Source: Phoronis australis (taxonomy: Eukaryota; Phoronida; Phoronidae). Taken from it: a DNA stretch of 34,456 bases. The position numbers and the translations under genes were made by a program. This document shows positions 8,713 to 19,960 of this stretch, in pieces. Positions within the stretch are counted from its first letter, which is position 1, and the number at the start of each line of letters is the position of its first letter. The notes under the pieces were generated by a model. It was not told where the DNA came from. It saw only the letters and a list, made by a program, of their open reading frames with translations, and ran no database searches. The stretch spans positions 1,758,594 through 1,793,049 of the forward strand of contig NMRA01000020.1 of assembly GCA_002633005.1 (NCBI GenBank), in the 5' to 3' direction.

Positions 8713-11351
8713 GGTTTTTCTAGAGATTCTATCAGAAGAGGTACCCCATATAAAATTAAAGAATAGTTTTTCAATGTCCTTAAAAAAGTAGCACTTGGAA
8801 GAGGAAGTGTGTAAAAGAGGTGAATCAGTTTTGGTAATAAGAAAGATTTGACAACCGTTATCTTACCAAAGGTAGACAAATTTCTTTTTGACCAATTTCC
8901 AATGCCTTTTCTAACCTCATTTAATTTTACATCGTAGTTTAAGTGAATCATGTCCTGTAAGTTGACAGAGAAGGTAATTCCAAGAGATGTGAACTGGGAA
9001 CTTTCCCATTTTAAATCTTTTTCACAACAAAGCCTATCACCACAACATATCTTAGAACCAATCCATATACAAACAGTTTTATCGATATTGGGTGTCAAAC
9101 CAGAATACTTAGCAAACTGATCAAGAAGGTTAAGTGAAGATTTTAAAGAGGCCTCTGAACCATCTAGAAAGAGGACCGTGTCGTCTGCATATTGCATTAA
9201 TTTATACTCTAAAGAGCCTACTTTTATGCCTTTAACATTCTCGCATTGCCTCAACATAGATGCCATAATTTCGGCACACAACAAAAAAAGATAAGGTGAA
9301 AGGGGATCCCCTTGTCTGCAACCTCGGCAAATGTTAAAGTAGTTGGACGTAAAGCCATACTGAATGACTGAAAGTTGGACACTTTCATTGAGTATTGTGA
9401 ACCAACGAATAATATCGTCACCAAAATTGAAATAGTGTAGAACTTTCTTAAGAAATCTCCAGGACACAGAATCAAAGGCTTTTTCAAAATCAATTAATAC
9501 CAGAAGTCCGGGAATATCCTTAACTTGAGTATATTGTAAGATGTCATAAATCACTCTGGTGTTCTCTCCCATAAAGCGACCTGGGAGAAACCCAGTTTGA
9601 TTAGGATGAATTAACTTATTTAAAACAGATTTTATCCTTTGTGCAATACATGCTGATAATAGTTTATAACTTGAATTTAGTAAGGAGATTGGTCTCCAAT
9701 TTTTAATGTATTCACGTGGTTTCTTGCCCTTAGGAATCAGAGTAATGACACCTTGACGCATAGTGGTAGGGAGACGGCCGGTTCGAAAACTGTAATTAAA
9801 AGATTTGATCAAAAATGGCGACAATTCTTTCCAAAAAAATTTGTAAAACTCTACAGGAAAACCATCAGTCCCCGGAGTTTTGTCATTTTTCATACATTTA
9901 AGGACAGTTGCAGCTTCAGTATAAGTTATTGGTCCTTCTAGTTTTTCTTTCAGGTCGGCGTCCAGTTTAGACATATTTTCAGGGGTCACCAAGTCCTCCA
10001 ACTCATATTGGAGAGAGTCATTTTCTTTCGCTGCATATAAATTTGCATAGAATTTTTCGATTGCACGCAGTATAGCTTTTTGGTTCATCAAGCTTCGTCC
10101 AGTCTCGTCTATAAGTTTGTGGACATTCTTGTTCACGTAATTGCGTTTTTCTAAGTTACTAAAATATTTGGACGGTTTTTCACCATCCTCGATCCATTTT
10201 GCCCGAGATCTCAGCATCATGCCTTTCACTTTGTCCTTTCTAATATATTCGTAATCTTTCTGTAAATCTGAATAAATTTCAAGGAGCAGAGCAGAATTAC
10301 TGTTGCACATCATTTCTCTAAGAAGACTTAATTGCTCCTCTAAATTCTTTTCATGTCGATGCTTTTCTTTTTTCTTGAAAGCTGAATAAGACAAAGTATA
10401 ATTTCTAATATTCAGTAGAATCATCTCAAGAAGAAGAGAGTCGTCTATAGTGGACTGACCGTCTGACAAATTGGAGACATTATCATGAGATAAATATTCC
10501 TTCTCGGTTTTAACTATGATGTCTTTCACATTACTGATATATTCTACATCACATAATAAGGATTTGTTAAGTCGCCATAGACCTTTACCTCTAACAAATT
10601 TAGAGGCCTGAATAGTAGTCACGACACAATGATGGTCGGTTCTATAACCTGGGGACGTTTCAATATTTTCTATCCAAGAGGAAAATTCGTCGGACACTAG
10701 AAAAAAGTCCAGACGGGCTTGCTTACAAGGGTTTATTCTGAACCAAGTATAGCTTGTTGTGTTTGGGTTACGTAAGCGCCACGGGTGGACCAAATTTAAC
10801 TGTGACATCAGACTGATAACTTGTTTTCTTGCAGCCGGATTGTTTTGGTGTTTGTATCCTAAACAGTCAAGATTGAAATCCTGAACCAAATTCCAGTCGC
10901 CGCAAATGATTATGAACTCTGAATTGTAGTCAGAGACTACTTGAAGCAGGGTTCTAAAAAATTCAGGGTCATCCTTGTTGGGACCATAAATATTAGCTAA
11001 CGTAATTGAGACTCGATTTTCAATAAGTAATTCGATGACAACAAGGTTTCCTTTATCATCAAGATGGATTTTACCAACTTCACTTTCAAAGTTATTATTT
11101 AGCAATATGCAGACACCTCTCGATTCTCTTGTTCCAGGGCTCATGAAAACATCATATCCCCACTGGGCTCTAATAACAGAAATTTCTGATTCAATAAAAT
11201 GAGTTTCTTGCAAGCAATAAATACTACAACACTTCCGTCTCAAAAATTCAAAGACATCCTTTCTCTTAATTGTGTCCCTTAGCCCTCTGCAGTTTAAAGA
11301 TAAGATACTAACCATGTTCCGACAAAAGACATGACAAATCGGGTCTATCAA
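8640..11351 (-). pseudogene. LINE ORF2, N-terminal part: endonuclease and reverse transcriptase
   Basis: 903 codons. The likely true start is Met13, just before the endonuclease opening SILSLNCRG (Asn20). Endonuclease motifs follow in order: CLQETH (Glu49), NIYGPN, CGDWN, RLDFFL and RTDHH. These are the metal-binding and catalytic positions of APE-type LINE endonucleases, which nick the target DNA. A helical linker leads to AKWIEDGEKPSKYF. The RT then shows GTDGFPVEFY, KNWRPISLLN, LIDFEKAFDS (Asp about 620), RQGDPLSPYLF and the catalytic YADD (about 721-724). All key residues appear intact. From about 8771 downward the frame is wrong: a run of five T at 8767-8771 apparently lost one base, and the true continuation (KLFFNFIWGTSS) is in the next frame, leading into 7537-8712. 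The last 40 or so residues of this frame are therefore spurious. Confidence 0.92.
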
Positions 11352-11430
11352 TTAAAATACTAAGTGTGATGTATATAGAACGTACACAAGTTGGTGAATC
11401 AACAAAAATCTCGCCCAGAAATATGTAAAA

Positions 11431-11448
11431 AAACAAATAAAATATCTC
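11431..11448. repeat. Target-site duplication, 5' side of the LINE
   Basis: This is an exact copy of 7385-7402. The bases after it (GAGCC) restore the uninterrupted target, in which CTCGAG spans the first nick. Confidence 0.95.
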
Positions 11449-13560
11449 GAGCCACTGGAAGAAACTTGAGGATTTTTACCCCGATTTGTTATCCAAGGGA
11501 CTCGATTTAGTTGCTTTCATTCAAGGTCAAGGTCACGTTACAATTTCACAATCACTACTATTTCCTACTGAATATGTCTATAACACTCAAAATAAGGCAA
11601 TTATGTGCAAATGTTATGTCCAAATGACAATTTTAACTTGCTTTTTTACCAATACTCAAGCGGCAAACAATTTTGACCTCATTAACCCTGAGTTACATAT
11701 TCAGTTACTAATTAGCTGAAATCGTAAATATTTATATCTCCCGAAGAACTTGACGCAATGCGAGGATCTTTGGTCATGTGGACAAACATTGCTAACAACT
11801 TATAAAAGTTGCAGTTCCTTGTCCTTGTTTGTCTACCATGTATATTTTGGAGAAATGACAGCTAGGGAAATAATCATTCGATATTAACCTTGAATCGTGA
11901 TGACTGCAAGTATCAAAATAAATCAAGCCCTAGATCCATGTATGCATACAAATGATGATATTGGTATCAGGATCAAAAAACACTTCAAAATGGCCATATG
12001 GACAAAAATGAGGATGCTTGCAAATCTTGCACAAGCTGACCTTTCAGCTCCTGCGTCACAATCGTGTTTGGGTGGATTAGTATCATTCAAGGTGAATGAA
12101 ACTAATCGTAGTATATCTTTGAAATTAATCAAATGTGCCTTACAAATTATGCCTTCGGGTATTTGAAAGGCGTGGTCATGCAATCTTATTGTAACTTAAG
12201 TTAGATGTACTAGAAATAGCGTTTTATTTATTTATAATTATTTTGTGCTTGCTGCCACGCAGTGTCACTTGACAAAGAAATGATTGCTTGAATGATTTGG
12301 AGGACATACACCAGTAACAGTATAGATTGTTCGATTAAAACAACCAAAGAATACATGCTCTATTCCAAGGTATTTTTTTAAGATAACCGTTCAGAATTCC
12401 TTTCGATATGAGACTGAGTTCATGACTTCTACTTCCGGTAGCATCAACATATTTTGTGGATAATTAGAGATTTTTATCACATGTGTACCAAAACGTGAAA
12501 ATCGGACTTAAGGAATTGGTATTTGGATACCCATTCAGCAACTAAATTGTTATTGGATACAAGACTTTGTCTGCTTGAATGAGAGTGGATAAAGACTAAA
12601 GCAATGCGCACATGTCTATTTTATAATCTAATCACGTATATCAGGACGTGAACAGTAGAATGGTTGTGTGCGGGGATTTTTTTTTGTATTTTCTCACATT
12701 GATCGAAATATATAAAAGTAAGAATTGAATAAATAAGATTCGTGATTAACCACAAGGCTACATAAAAGAGTTTTAATTTAGGATTCTTTAAAAACAAATT
12801 GAAAATTTAATACTTACGTTTCAATTTTGCCTTCTGTTAAATTTCCTTATGTACATGTATGGGACTTCATAGTGCCGCGAATTTGCAAGTAAGGATTTGT
12901 TATAGACGCGGACGATTTGCCTTGCAACTAAGTTTGCAGAAAGATAAACATTCTATTTCAAAGAGTTTATGATCTTTTTCGTCTAATCAATTTACATAAG
13001 TTTTTTCGAAACAGCTGATTTTAAAAATCGGTCAAACCAAAGTTCTCTACGAAAAAGATGAAGTAGTATTATACTGTCCAAAATAAATTAATTCAGTTTT
13101 CAGAAGGAAGTGAGATGAACCGAAGGGTATGTGCCTTCAATAGTTGCAGACGTGACGGTGAAACCTTCGAGGAGGCCACCATAGGCGAGCAGCGTGGGTC
13201 AGCGATAGTCGTGAAAAGAAATTCAAAGCAAAACACGTAGGAGACAAATTTAGGGAGCATTTGTAAACGGTGAGTGTAGGGTTTACTCTTCGGGGACCTG
13301 GCCAGGACATTTTTGTCAGGCAGTCCCAGTTTAAAAAATGCCTTAGAACACGCAAATTTTCAATAGTCGACAATTTCAAAGCTGTACTTTTCCGGGAACC
13401 CCTCTCTGGCAAGAAATAATCGAATCTACTGTCGCTCTCTTTTTGGAGAAAGTGTGTTTCATTTGATATACAACCCAACTCTTGGAGGAGGCTCGTTGAT
13501 GGCACCTGCAGAAAACTGACTTTGGGACCACAGATGTAAAACTTTGGCGAAATCAATTAA
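11449..13560. other. Unassigned DNA downstream of the LINE
   Basis: No recognisable gene. A TCAAGGTCAAGGTCA direct repeat lies at about 11520. Open frames at 11486-11719 and the overlapping opposite frames at 11897-12183 lack protein character. At 13113 the plus strand starts MNRRVCAFNSCRRDGETFEE and stops after 41 codons. On the same strand, 13320-13400 reads FSIVDNFKAVLFREPLSGKK before a stop. These scraps may be a decayed gene continuing into 13561-13692. Confidence 0.3.
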
Positions 13561-13692
13561 TTTGTCGCCCCCTCTCTGTATGGTCCTGCTAAAGTGACCA
13601 AAGAAGAGGTAAAACTGTTGCTGGCGGGTATAACTGGTATCGAAGGGGGTGCAGGTGGATGTAAAATGACTGTGGATTGGGAATTGCGATAA
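13561..13692 (+). other. Coding-like segment, unidentified
   Basis: The plus frame from TTT at 13561 to TAA at 13690-13692 has the feel of real protein (YGPAKVTKEEVKLLLAG, then ITGIEGGAGGCKMTVDWE). It is directly preceded by a stop and has no start codon or clear acceptor in frame. I do not recognise the family. It may be a frameshifted remnant joined to the coding-like scraps upstream. Confidence 0.3.
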
Positions 13693-14382
13693 AGTAAAAC
13701 TGCTAATCGATCCGGTTTCGCAACAAAATGGCCGAACATTAAGACGTTGACAAGAACACAAAAATCTCGCTTTCAGGGCTGATGTTTTTCTTCAAAACGG
13801 CACACAAAAGTTATGCTCAGCTTGATTTTTGAGCCAAAAACAACTTCGTGTAGTTTGTAACGAAATTTGGCTATTTTTAGAATGATCAAAACAACAACGC
13901 CATCATTACTGAATGGTATAGAAATTGCGATGCATAACATCGTTAAATAGCGACACCGTACCGTTGAAAACTGCACTCGACGGTGGAACGGTTCTTCCCT
14001 GCTCTGTCATAGTTGGTCGCTCCTTTGCTTTCTTGTCTCTTGGTGAAAAATTACTGTCGATGTTTTTCGATTTTTACGAGAGAAATTTTCGAGAAAGACT
14101 TCGTCGAAACCTAAATGACGAACACTCTCGATGACACTTGTTTATTACTGGAGACCAACAGTGACAACAAGAATACGTTTTTACAAACATTAAACTGCCT
14201 AAATAATGTTTGCCTGGTTTTATACTACTGGGAATGTACGCAGGGTACTTCTGCAATTATCATTATTTCAATTTCACCAACCTCCAAGTGACGAGATTAT
14301 TCCTGCCCTCCTCTGGAAGATGTCGGTGAGTTTTTATTGATCGTGTTTCATTTTTTCGAGTATTACAGTTTCTGCTTCACAG

Positions 14383-14580
14383 CGTGGGTAAGTCATGTCC
14401 AGCAAAGGTTACCGTGATATCAGTTTTAGTGGATAACAGATATTTGCAGCAAGAGACCTATTTATTGCTTCACAGCTGCACGCCTGAAGATAGGAGATTG
14501 TTTGGAGACTACGAGCGAGTATTGTATGCTGTCAAACAAAAAACACAATCGTGTTTTCAACCTAATTCGAATAAAAGAGA
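14383..14580 (+). CDS. FLYWCH-like zinc-finger fragment (tentative)
   Basis: After a pyrimidine-containing stretch and the acceptor CTTCACAG, the plus frame reads GKSCPAKVTV and then, about 20 residues later, LLLHSCTPEDRRLFGDYERV. The arrangement C-P-A-(K/R), then His about 20 residues on, followed by a Pro/Asp, resembles the second half of a FLYWCH zinc finger. Such fingers occur in transposon-derived and regulatory proteins of invertebrates. The expected first half (aromatic-Trp-x-Cys) was not found upstream. The same frame stays open to 15046 (220 codons in all), but beyond about 14580 it is Leu/Ser/Phe-rich and looks like non-coding T-rich DNA. It is probably a remnant. A short ATG exon ending TCG/GTGAGT at about 14330 is a possible but unproven upstream partner. 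Confidence 0.3.
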
Positions 14581-16952
14581 AACTGTACTCCTACTCCACC
14601 ACGCGTGGTTTCCATTAGAATGCTCCAGACCCCTCCCTGTTTATGCTGTTGTTTTAATGTTGCCACTTAATATTTTCGTATCTCGACTTAAAGAGAATCT
14701 TCTATTCGTTCTCTGTTCTTTAAAAAAAATTTATTTAACCCACCGACCATCCGTCTTTTACATGAGTTTACACTTAGTGACGAAAACAATTATTTCTTAC
14801 TATATTCAGTCATGTGTGTCTTACGCTTTTGCGTTGTTATTACCGTTTCCATTGACTACATGTAGTCCCAGTTCTCGCTACCGTTTTTGTTATTCTCGTT
14901 TGTTAATAATAAGTTCTTGTCTATTTTTCCTGCGTCATAATTCCCATTATCCCACTATTGTTGCACTCAAAAGTCCTATCACTAATTTCGATGAAAAATA
15001 TGTTCGAAAAACAATCAAATCACTTTCTTTCTGCATCAAATATTAATTTCTAATTTTTATTTTTTCAGAAATATTTATTAGGAGCATGAGAAAAAAATCT
15101 GACTTAAAACTAAGTCACTCGTCATTAAACAGAGCCCAGGCATTATTGTTTCAAATAGATTAAAAAAACTGGTTGACCGATACACGACATTAAAGACATT
15201 GTGACTAGGCGCGCCATAGAGCGAGTCCATTATCGTTGGATTAGATTCACATCGTCAAAAATAGAGTTACATGATCATGAACCTGTAGATTATACATTCC
15301 TTTGTAGTCTGCTCATTCTTATTTCGAATCATTTATTGCCGAAAATATGCTAGTCGTAGCATTTTGTCAATCATGCACGGAAATTATTTCAACGCAAATA
15401 ACCTTTCTCTCGTTAGCTTTTTAATTTCGACTATGTTCTGTTGACCAGCGAAGCATGTTCATTGCTCATTAAGTTGGAATGTTTGGAATACTTTTTCATT
15501 TATACCACGTAAGAGTAGTTCTCTTCAATGGTAATTGAAATTGGAACACTGAAACAAAAAACATTCATCTTTATTACAGTAAAAATAGTGCATAAGTATC
15601 CACTTCCGGTGTACTAAATGTTTATTTTTATCATCGGGTTATGATTAAAACATCGACATTTGGTTAACTGTCTCCTAAATGCTGCAAATGGAAACTGCAC
15701 ATGTTTAAGCTTCCGTTGCTGACACCAGAAAATCAATATCGTTTTTCATATTGAGTATCAAATTGTTTATTTGAATGAGCCACGTTCGACCATTGTTTAT
15801 GTGTGGAGTAAGTTACTGCGCGTCTCAAATTTCAACAGTTTACTCCCATTTCTTGTGTTTGTGGCACGCGTGTTAGTTTCGATTAAGGGTTGCCATTGAT
15901 TGTTGTGGTCTGATCACAAATTGATCACGTTTGATACAAAATTGTTTACCTTGCTAATATGCAGTTCTACATGTATAAGTTGCCATAACTTAGAGAGAAT
16001 GTTGTTGCAATGTTCAGTATTATGTTTTGGGTCATGTTCTTGTGTGTAAACTAAACCTGTTTATGTTCGTTGTTTGATCGGACGTATGAATTTCCACAGT
16101 GACGTACTATAACCCTTGTTTTGATGATCGCGTTCGTTTGAAAATGTTTTCTGCCACTCATTTGATTCGAGAGGTCGAAGATTTCCCAGAACTAATGGTT
16201 GATATCTCATGAGATGTGGGCGCTTTTGATTGATAATTTATATCAGTTGACCACTTCATGGCATTCTCAAGGTCATTGGCGAATGGAAAATCGTGGACCA
16301 TTTTTGAACATTTCTTGATTTCTGACATGGTGACATTTTGGCAACTGATATGATTTTGATCTTCATAAAAAGATAATGATATCCGTGAAAACGTTCCGTT
16401 GTCATTGTATTCAGGATTATTTAATATTTCAAACTTCAGTTTCTACCTTTCGTGGGATGAATGGCAAATATGTGTCGCATGGTATACATGTAAATGTCAC
16501 CGTATCGAGACACGTGAGTGCCGAATTTGTTTGCTGAAAACTGTCCAGGACATGCTACTGGACCCAAACCCCCAAATATAGGTGCGCATGGACAAATGGA
16601 GGTTGGTTTAGTTTATTTGCCGGTGTTCAAACTATATTACGTACTACTACTCTACTACAAGTGTTCTCGAGCATTTCTGAACTCCAGAAATTTCACACTA
16701 CCTTTATACACGAATTATTTCGACTAATCTGTTGCGTCGAGATGAGATTGAGAATGCCATCAAGTCCTGTAGTCCCTATGAAACGGCCTGAAACAAAAAT
16801 CTGCAATGACGAAAACGCACTCGTGTATCTTAAGGAAAACTTTTAATGAGGACCAGAAAATTATTCGTGAAATTCATAATTGTTTAGTTTAATATAGAAC
16901 CTGGCCACTAACAAAAGCTAGAGGGCTAGACCGGTCCAGTCCTGGTTGTAAC
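14581..16952. other. AT-rich DNA, no gene recognised
   Basis: I see no motif, repeat or RNA gene that I can support. Plus frames at 16399-16581 (several cysteines, WQICVAWYTCKCHR) and 16661-16846 are short and unconvincing. Confidence 0.4.
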
Positions 16953-17047
16953 ATGGCACGTACAGTACTAAAAGTGTTGCAGCTTCGTATATGCCTATTT
17001 TATGTAGCGATATCGAAGCAAAACATTTTGCATCTCAGACATTCCGT
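16953..17047 (+). CDS. Candidate first coding exon of a small secreted protein
   Basis: An ATG at 16953 opens 31 codons plus two bases, ending at a near-ideal donor (CCGT then GTAAGT, 17048-17053). The peptide MARTVLKVLQLRICLFYVAI has a basic start and a hydrophobic core, so it could be a signal peptide. The intron would be phase 2. The next good acceptor on this strand is at 17460. Joining in that phase adds only about 12 residues (GYYGCMEYAHLY) before a stop, giving a 44-residue peptide. Support is from splice signals and composition only. No family is recognised. Confidence 0.3.
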
Positions 17048-17460
17048 GTAAGTTCTGTTTTTGTTTGTGGAATTCTGTAAATTAGACGATCGTTTGGAAT
17101 CTGGTCGAAAAAATTTTATTCCAGGTTTTCTGTTTTTTGTTTGTTATGAAGTGTGATTTTAACTATAGCGTGATAGTCAATTATGAGTAAAAGAAAAGCG
17201 TGGTAATGCCTTCCTGTCAGTTACTTACTCAAAGTCCATTTAACACAGTCAAATTACAAATGCATGTTCTATGAAACGACGAGTTGTCGGTGTTGCTGTT
17301 TGATATATTTCCTCTTTGCCAATGCATGTATTATTCAACTTGAAAAATATTAAATTACTTTTTACACACGCAGCACTAACCATCATTCACAAGTCTCTTT
17401 CACAGCTAGTTATCGCCAATTTGTCTTTCAAGTGACCTGAAAGTTTATTGATTTTTTCAG

Positions 17461-17571
17461 AGGTTATTACGGCTGTATGGAGTATGCCCACCTGTATTGA
17501 CGGAAACACTCATTGAAAACACAATTTCGAAAAGAATAACACTTCAAATATTGGCCATGCGTATGCGTTAA
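17461..17571 (+). CDS. Candidate terminal exon
   Basis: The stretch begins after a textbook acceptor (TTGATTTTTTCAG) and is open in frame 0 for 36 codons to TAA (RLLRLYGVCPPVLTETLIEN, then ISKRITLQILAMRMR). An AATAAA lies 74 bases after that stop. The donor at 17048 would enter in a different phase and stop after about 12 residues, so either the upstream exon is different or the short product is the real one. Frame 0 looks more like protein. Unrecognised. Confidence 0.3.
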   Translation, partial: RLLRLYGVCPPVLTETLIENTISKRITLQILAMRMR

Positions 17572-17644
17572 CAGTCGCGTACACCTGAGATGGTCTGACT
17601 GTTGATTATATGCTCTCAACGGTAAACACAAAAAATTGAACTGA

Positions 17645-17650
17645 AATAAA
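17645..17650 (+). terminator. Polyadenylation signal AATAAA
   Basis: AATAAA is suitably placed after the candidate exon at 17461-17571. Confidence 0.35.
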
Positions 17651-17971
17651 ATGTTTAATGTTAACGGTTGTAATGGTAGTATCGTAAGGTTCATAAAACT
17701 TAGAAAATTAAAAGAATAATTAACTAAAATAGTGATGATAGGTTCGGGCCGTCGTATTCTTAAAATTTAAGTGCATTTTTAAAGACAGTCCTTTCTTTTT
17801 GCCATAAAAATAAGTACATTTCTTTAAAATCACCATCTCGTATTACAATCCTATATTGATTTTATTTTTGCGCTCTAAATTTCCTAATGTTGATACAGAT
17901 GAATTTATAATAAATCATTTTGATTATTGATGATTTATAAAAACTACAATTGATTTGAATTGTTTTTTACG

Positions 17972-18001
17972 TCATCATCATCCTCATCATCATCATCATT
18001 A
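17972..18001. repeat. (CAT)n microsatellite within AT-rich DNA
   Basis: About nine CAT units with one interruption. The surrounding 17572-18559 is very AT-rich and shows no gene. Confidence 0.85.
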
Positions 18002-18559
18002 TTTTAAAAAATAACACTTATTATTAATTAATAATGATGATGTTTGATGCATCGAAATATGTCCAAGTTGAAAAATTTCGTTGGTTTTCTTAACAATTAA
18101 TGACAATACTGATAATCATAGTAATTCTCATGATAGCACTAAACATTGTTTTGATAATGTTTCATGAATATCCAATAATTCTCAGAATAATGATATCGAT
18201 ATTGTCATAACTTAATTCTTGTTTTATTCACATATACCGGTAATACTGCGAGTATCTTGTAGACTTCCAGAAATCGATATTTCCAAATTCCTAACAGAAA
18301 AAATACGAACTCTTAATCTCACAAATAATTGATATTGTAATAATGACCTAGAACAAACTTTAAAACAGCACAAATTAATAAATACAGCCAATGCCATAAT
18401 AAGATTACACAAGACAAAATGTAAATGATTCTAAGTTCAAATTGAAATCGAATTAGGATGTGTATCATGGAGTAAGTGTGATAAAAATGGTTGAAATTAC
18501 CAGGTATGTGCAAGACTCAAGTTTGTGTCGCAGTTTCAAAAGTAGGATTCAAAATTAAT

Positions 18560-18934
18560 TTATTGGGGACAAATAAAACAACAAGAATAATAAATATTTT
18601 AAGTTGTATTGGCAATTTCAGGGTCACAGCTCTACAAATAAATATTTCACAGAAGGAACCAGATGGGTTCCTTAATTACAAGAGATAACACACACATTTC
18701 CGATACCCAANCCTACCAACTGGGTCGAGCAAAGCGGCAAATTCAATAACAAGTACCAAGTGGGTACAAACTGCCAAAGGGGCAAACATCATATAAAGTA
18801 CCAAGTGGGTACACCAAACAGCCAACTGGGCTATAACAACCTGCAAAGCAGGTTCCGGACAAGCTGAGTGAGCAGACCAGCCGGAGTGATAAAAAGAGAT
18901 ATTGTAAGGAACGTGGTGTTGTGGCTCAGTATGT
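18560..18934 (-). repeat. Dispersed repeat, copy A
   Basis: This 375-bp block is the reverse complement of 31913-32376 at high identity. It starts TTATTGGGGACAAATAAAAC and ends GGCTCAGTATGT. Inside are variants of the short unit AGTACCAAGTGGGTAC, some of them palindromic (GTACC...GGTAC). It lacks about 90 bases present in copy B, and the single N at about 18711 sits exactly where they are missing. No terminal repeats or coding capacity are visible, so the class is unknown. Confidence 0.88.
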
Positions 18935-19785
18935 GCCACATGGGCAGGGTTGTTCTTGGATGAACAATCCTGTCCACCGCCACAACTCACGTGGGTGCCG
19001 TGACCCTGGTAGATGAGTGACAAGGGATGGGAGAAAAAGGTAGCCACAAGCAATGAGAAAAGGACTGATACCAGTCCCGGATTTGCCTCCATACTAGTGA
19101 AGGTCGCCCCCCTCCCCCGCCCTCTGGGGTGCAGGCACGATGTTAGACTTGGGGCACGGCACACGAGGACAGATTGGATAACTCACGGTGAGCAGTACCG
19201 CTCCCGCCAAGTTCGAAGCCCAGCCACACCCTGGTTGCCGAGAGACCCGGAGTTGTGGTTGCTATACATTACAGGCACCTCTACTGACCCCATACTACAT
19301 TCACCTAGCATACACTGCTATGCCTTAACTACAAGGGAAATTGCACCACATAACGGCGCAAGCACAAACCTACTTGGAGGACCTGCGGTGGTTCCCACCC
19401 GATCATCGCATGGCACAGGACCACCCTACGCTCCCGGCCGGGCTTTCCCCGGGTCCAAGCCGCCCCCCAAAGGCCAACTATCCCTCTCATATCGCGGCAA
19501 ATCCTAGCGAAATTCAGCCGGTTTAGGGCACACTTTAGTACCTCAAGTTTAGTGCCCCCAGTTATTACGAATCTAATGCATCATGTACATGTATGAGCTA
19601 GGGTAGAGCAGCCGAAGAGAACTGGCGTTCAGGTTCCTATGTCCGAAGGTATTGCGGTGGAACAATTAACTTGCGTACCAGAAGAGGTAAGCCTTGTGAC
19701 AATGGATGGGGAGTAACCTCACACAGAAGCATGTGCTTTTAAGGAAACTCGCTGCAAAATTGTACTGAAAACAGAAAGATTGTAT
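18935..19785. other. GC-rich unassigned block, possible SINE-like part
   Basis: This block is richer in G and C than its surroundings and directly abuts repeat copy A. It contains AGTTCGAAGCC at about 19210, close to a pol III B box (GGTTCGANNCC), and an A-box-like TAACTCACGG about 30 bases before it, so a tRNA-derived SINE head is possible but weak. Plus frames of up to 164 codons here are Pro/Arg-rich products of the base composition rather than genes. Confidence 0.3.
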
Positions 19786-19960
19786 TTTTTTGTAAAACAT
19801 TTTTATTTATTTTTTTCTTAACATTTTTATTTATTTATTTTTATTCGTGTTTTAAATATTATTTATTTACTTTTTAAATGTATTTTTATTTAGTTTTTAC
19901 ATTTGTTATTCAGTTTTTTTAAATAGTGTTATTTGCTTTTATTTTTTTCATTTTTTACAT
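19786..19960. repeat. T-rich low-complexity tract (ATTTATTT type)
   Basis: Runs of TTTTTATTTATTT with few other bases. No coding signal. Confidence 0.85.

Larger units (their letters stand above)
7403..11430 (-). mobile_element. LINE retrotransposon (Tx1/L1 clade) with target-site duplication and poly(A) tail
   Basis: This 4028-bp minus-strand insertion is flanked by a perfect 18-bp duplication (7385-7402 and 11431-11448). It ends 3' in an 18-base poly(A), seen as T18 at 7403-7420, after a 116-base 3' UTR. It carries one ORF2-type gene encoding an APE-like endonuclease, a reverse transcriptase and a C-terminal Cys/His motif, interrupted by one frameshift. Only 79 bases precede the ORF2 start and no ORF1 is present, so the copy is either 5'-truncated almost exactly at the ORF2 boundary or belongs to a one-ORF lineage. 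The duplication places the first-strand nick at ATATCTC/GAGCC on the plus strand, which is not the L1-like TTTT/AA consensus. Clade assignment rests on motif style and on the C-terminal C-x2-C-x8-H-x4-C. Perfect duplications and one lesion suggest a recent insertion. Confidence 0.93.

Noticed and set aside
9251-9493. 80-codon minus frame and the plus frame at 9753-9941
   Set aside because: Both lie inside the LINE reverse transcriptase, in other frames.
11897-12183. Two opposite open frames of 86-89 codons
   Set aside because: They mirror each other, have no motif, start context or splice support, and lie in otherwise unremarkable DNA.
18676-19507. 162- and 164-codon frames on opposite strands
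   Set aside because: They run through dispersed repeat copy A and a GC-rich block, with Pro/Arg or repeat-derived content. The same repeat frame appears in copy B.
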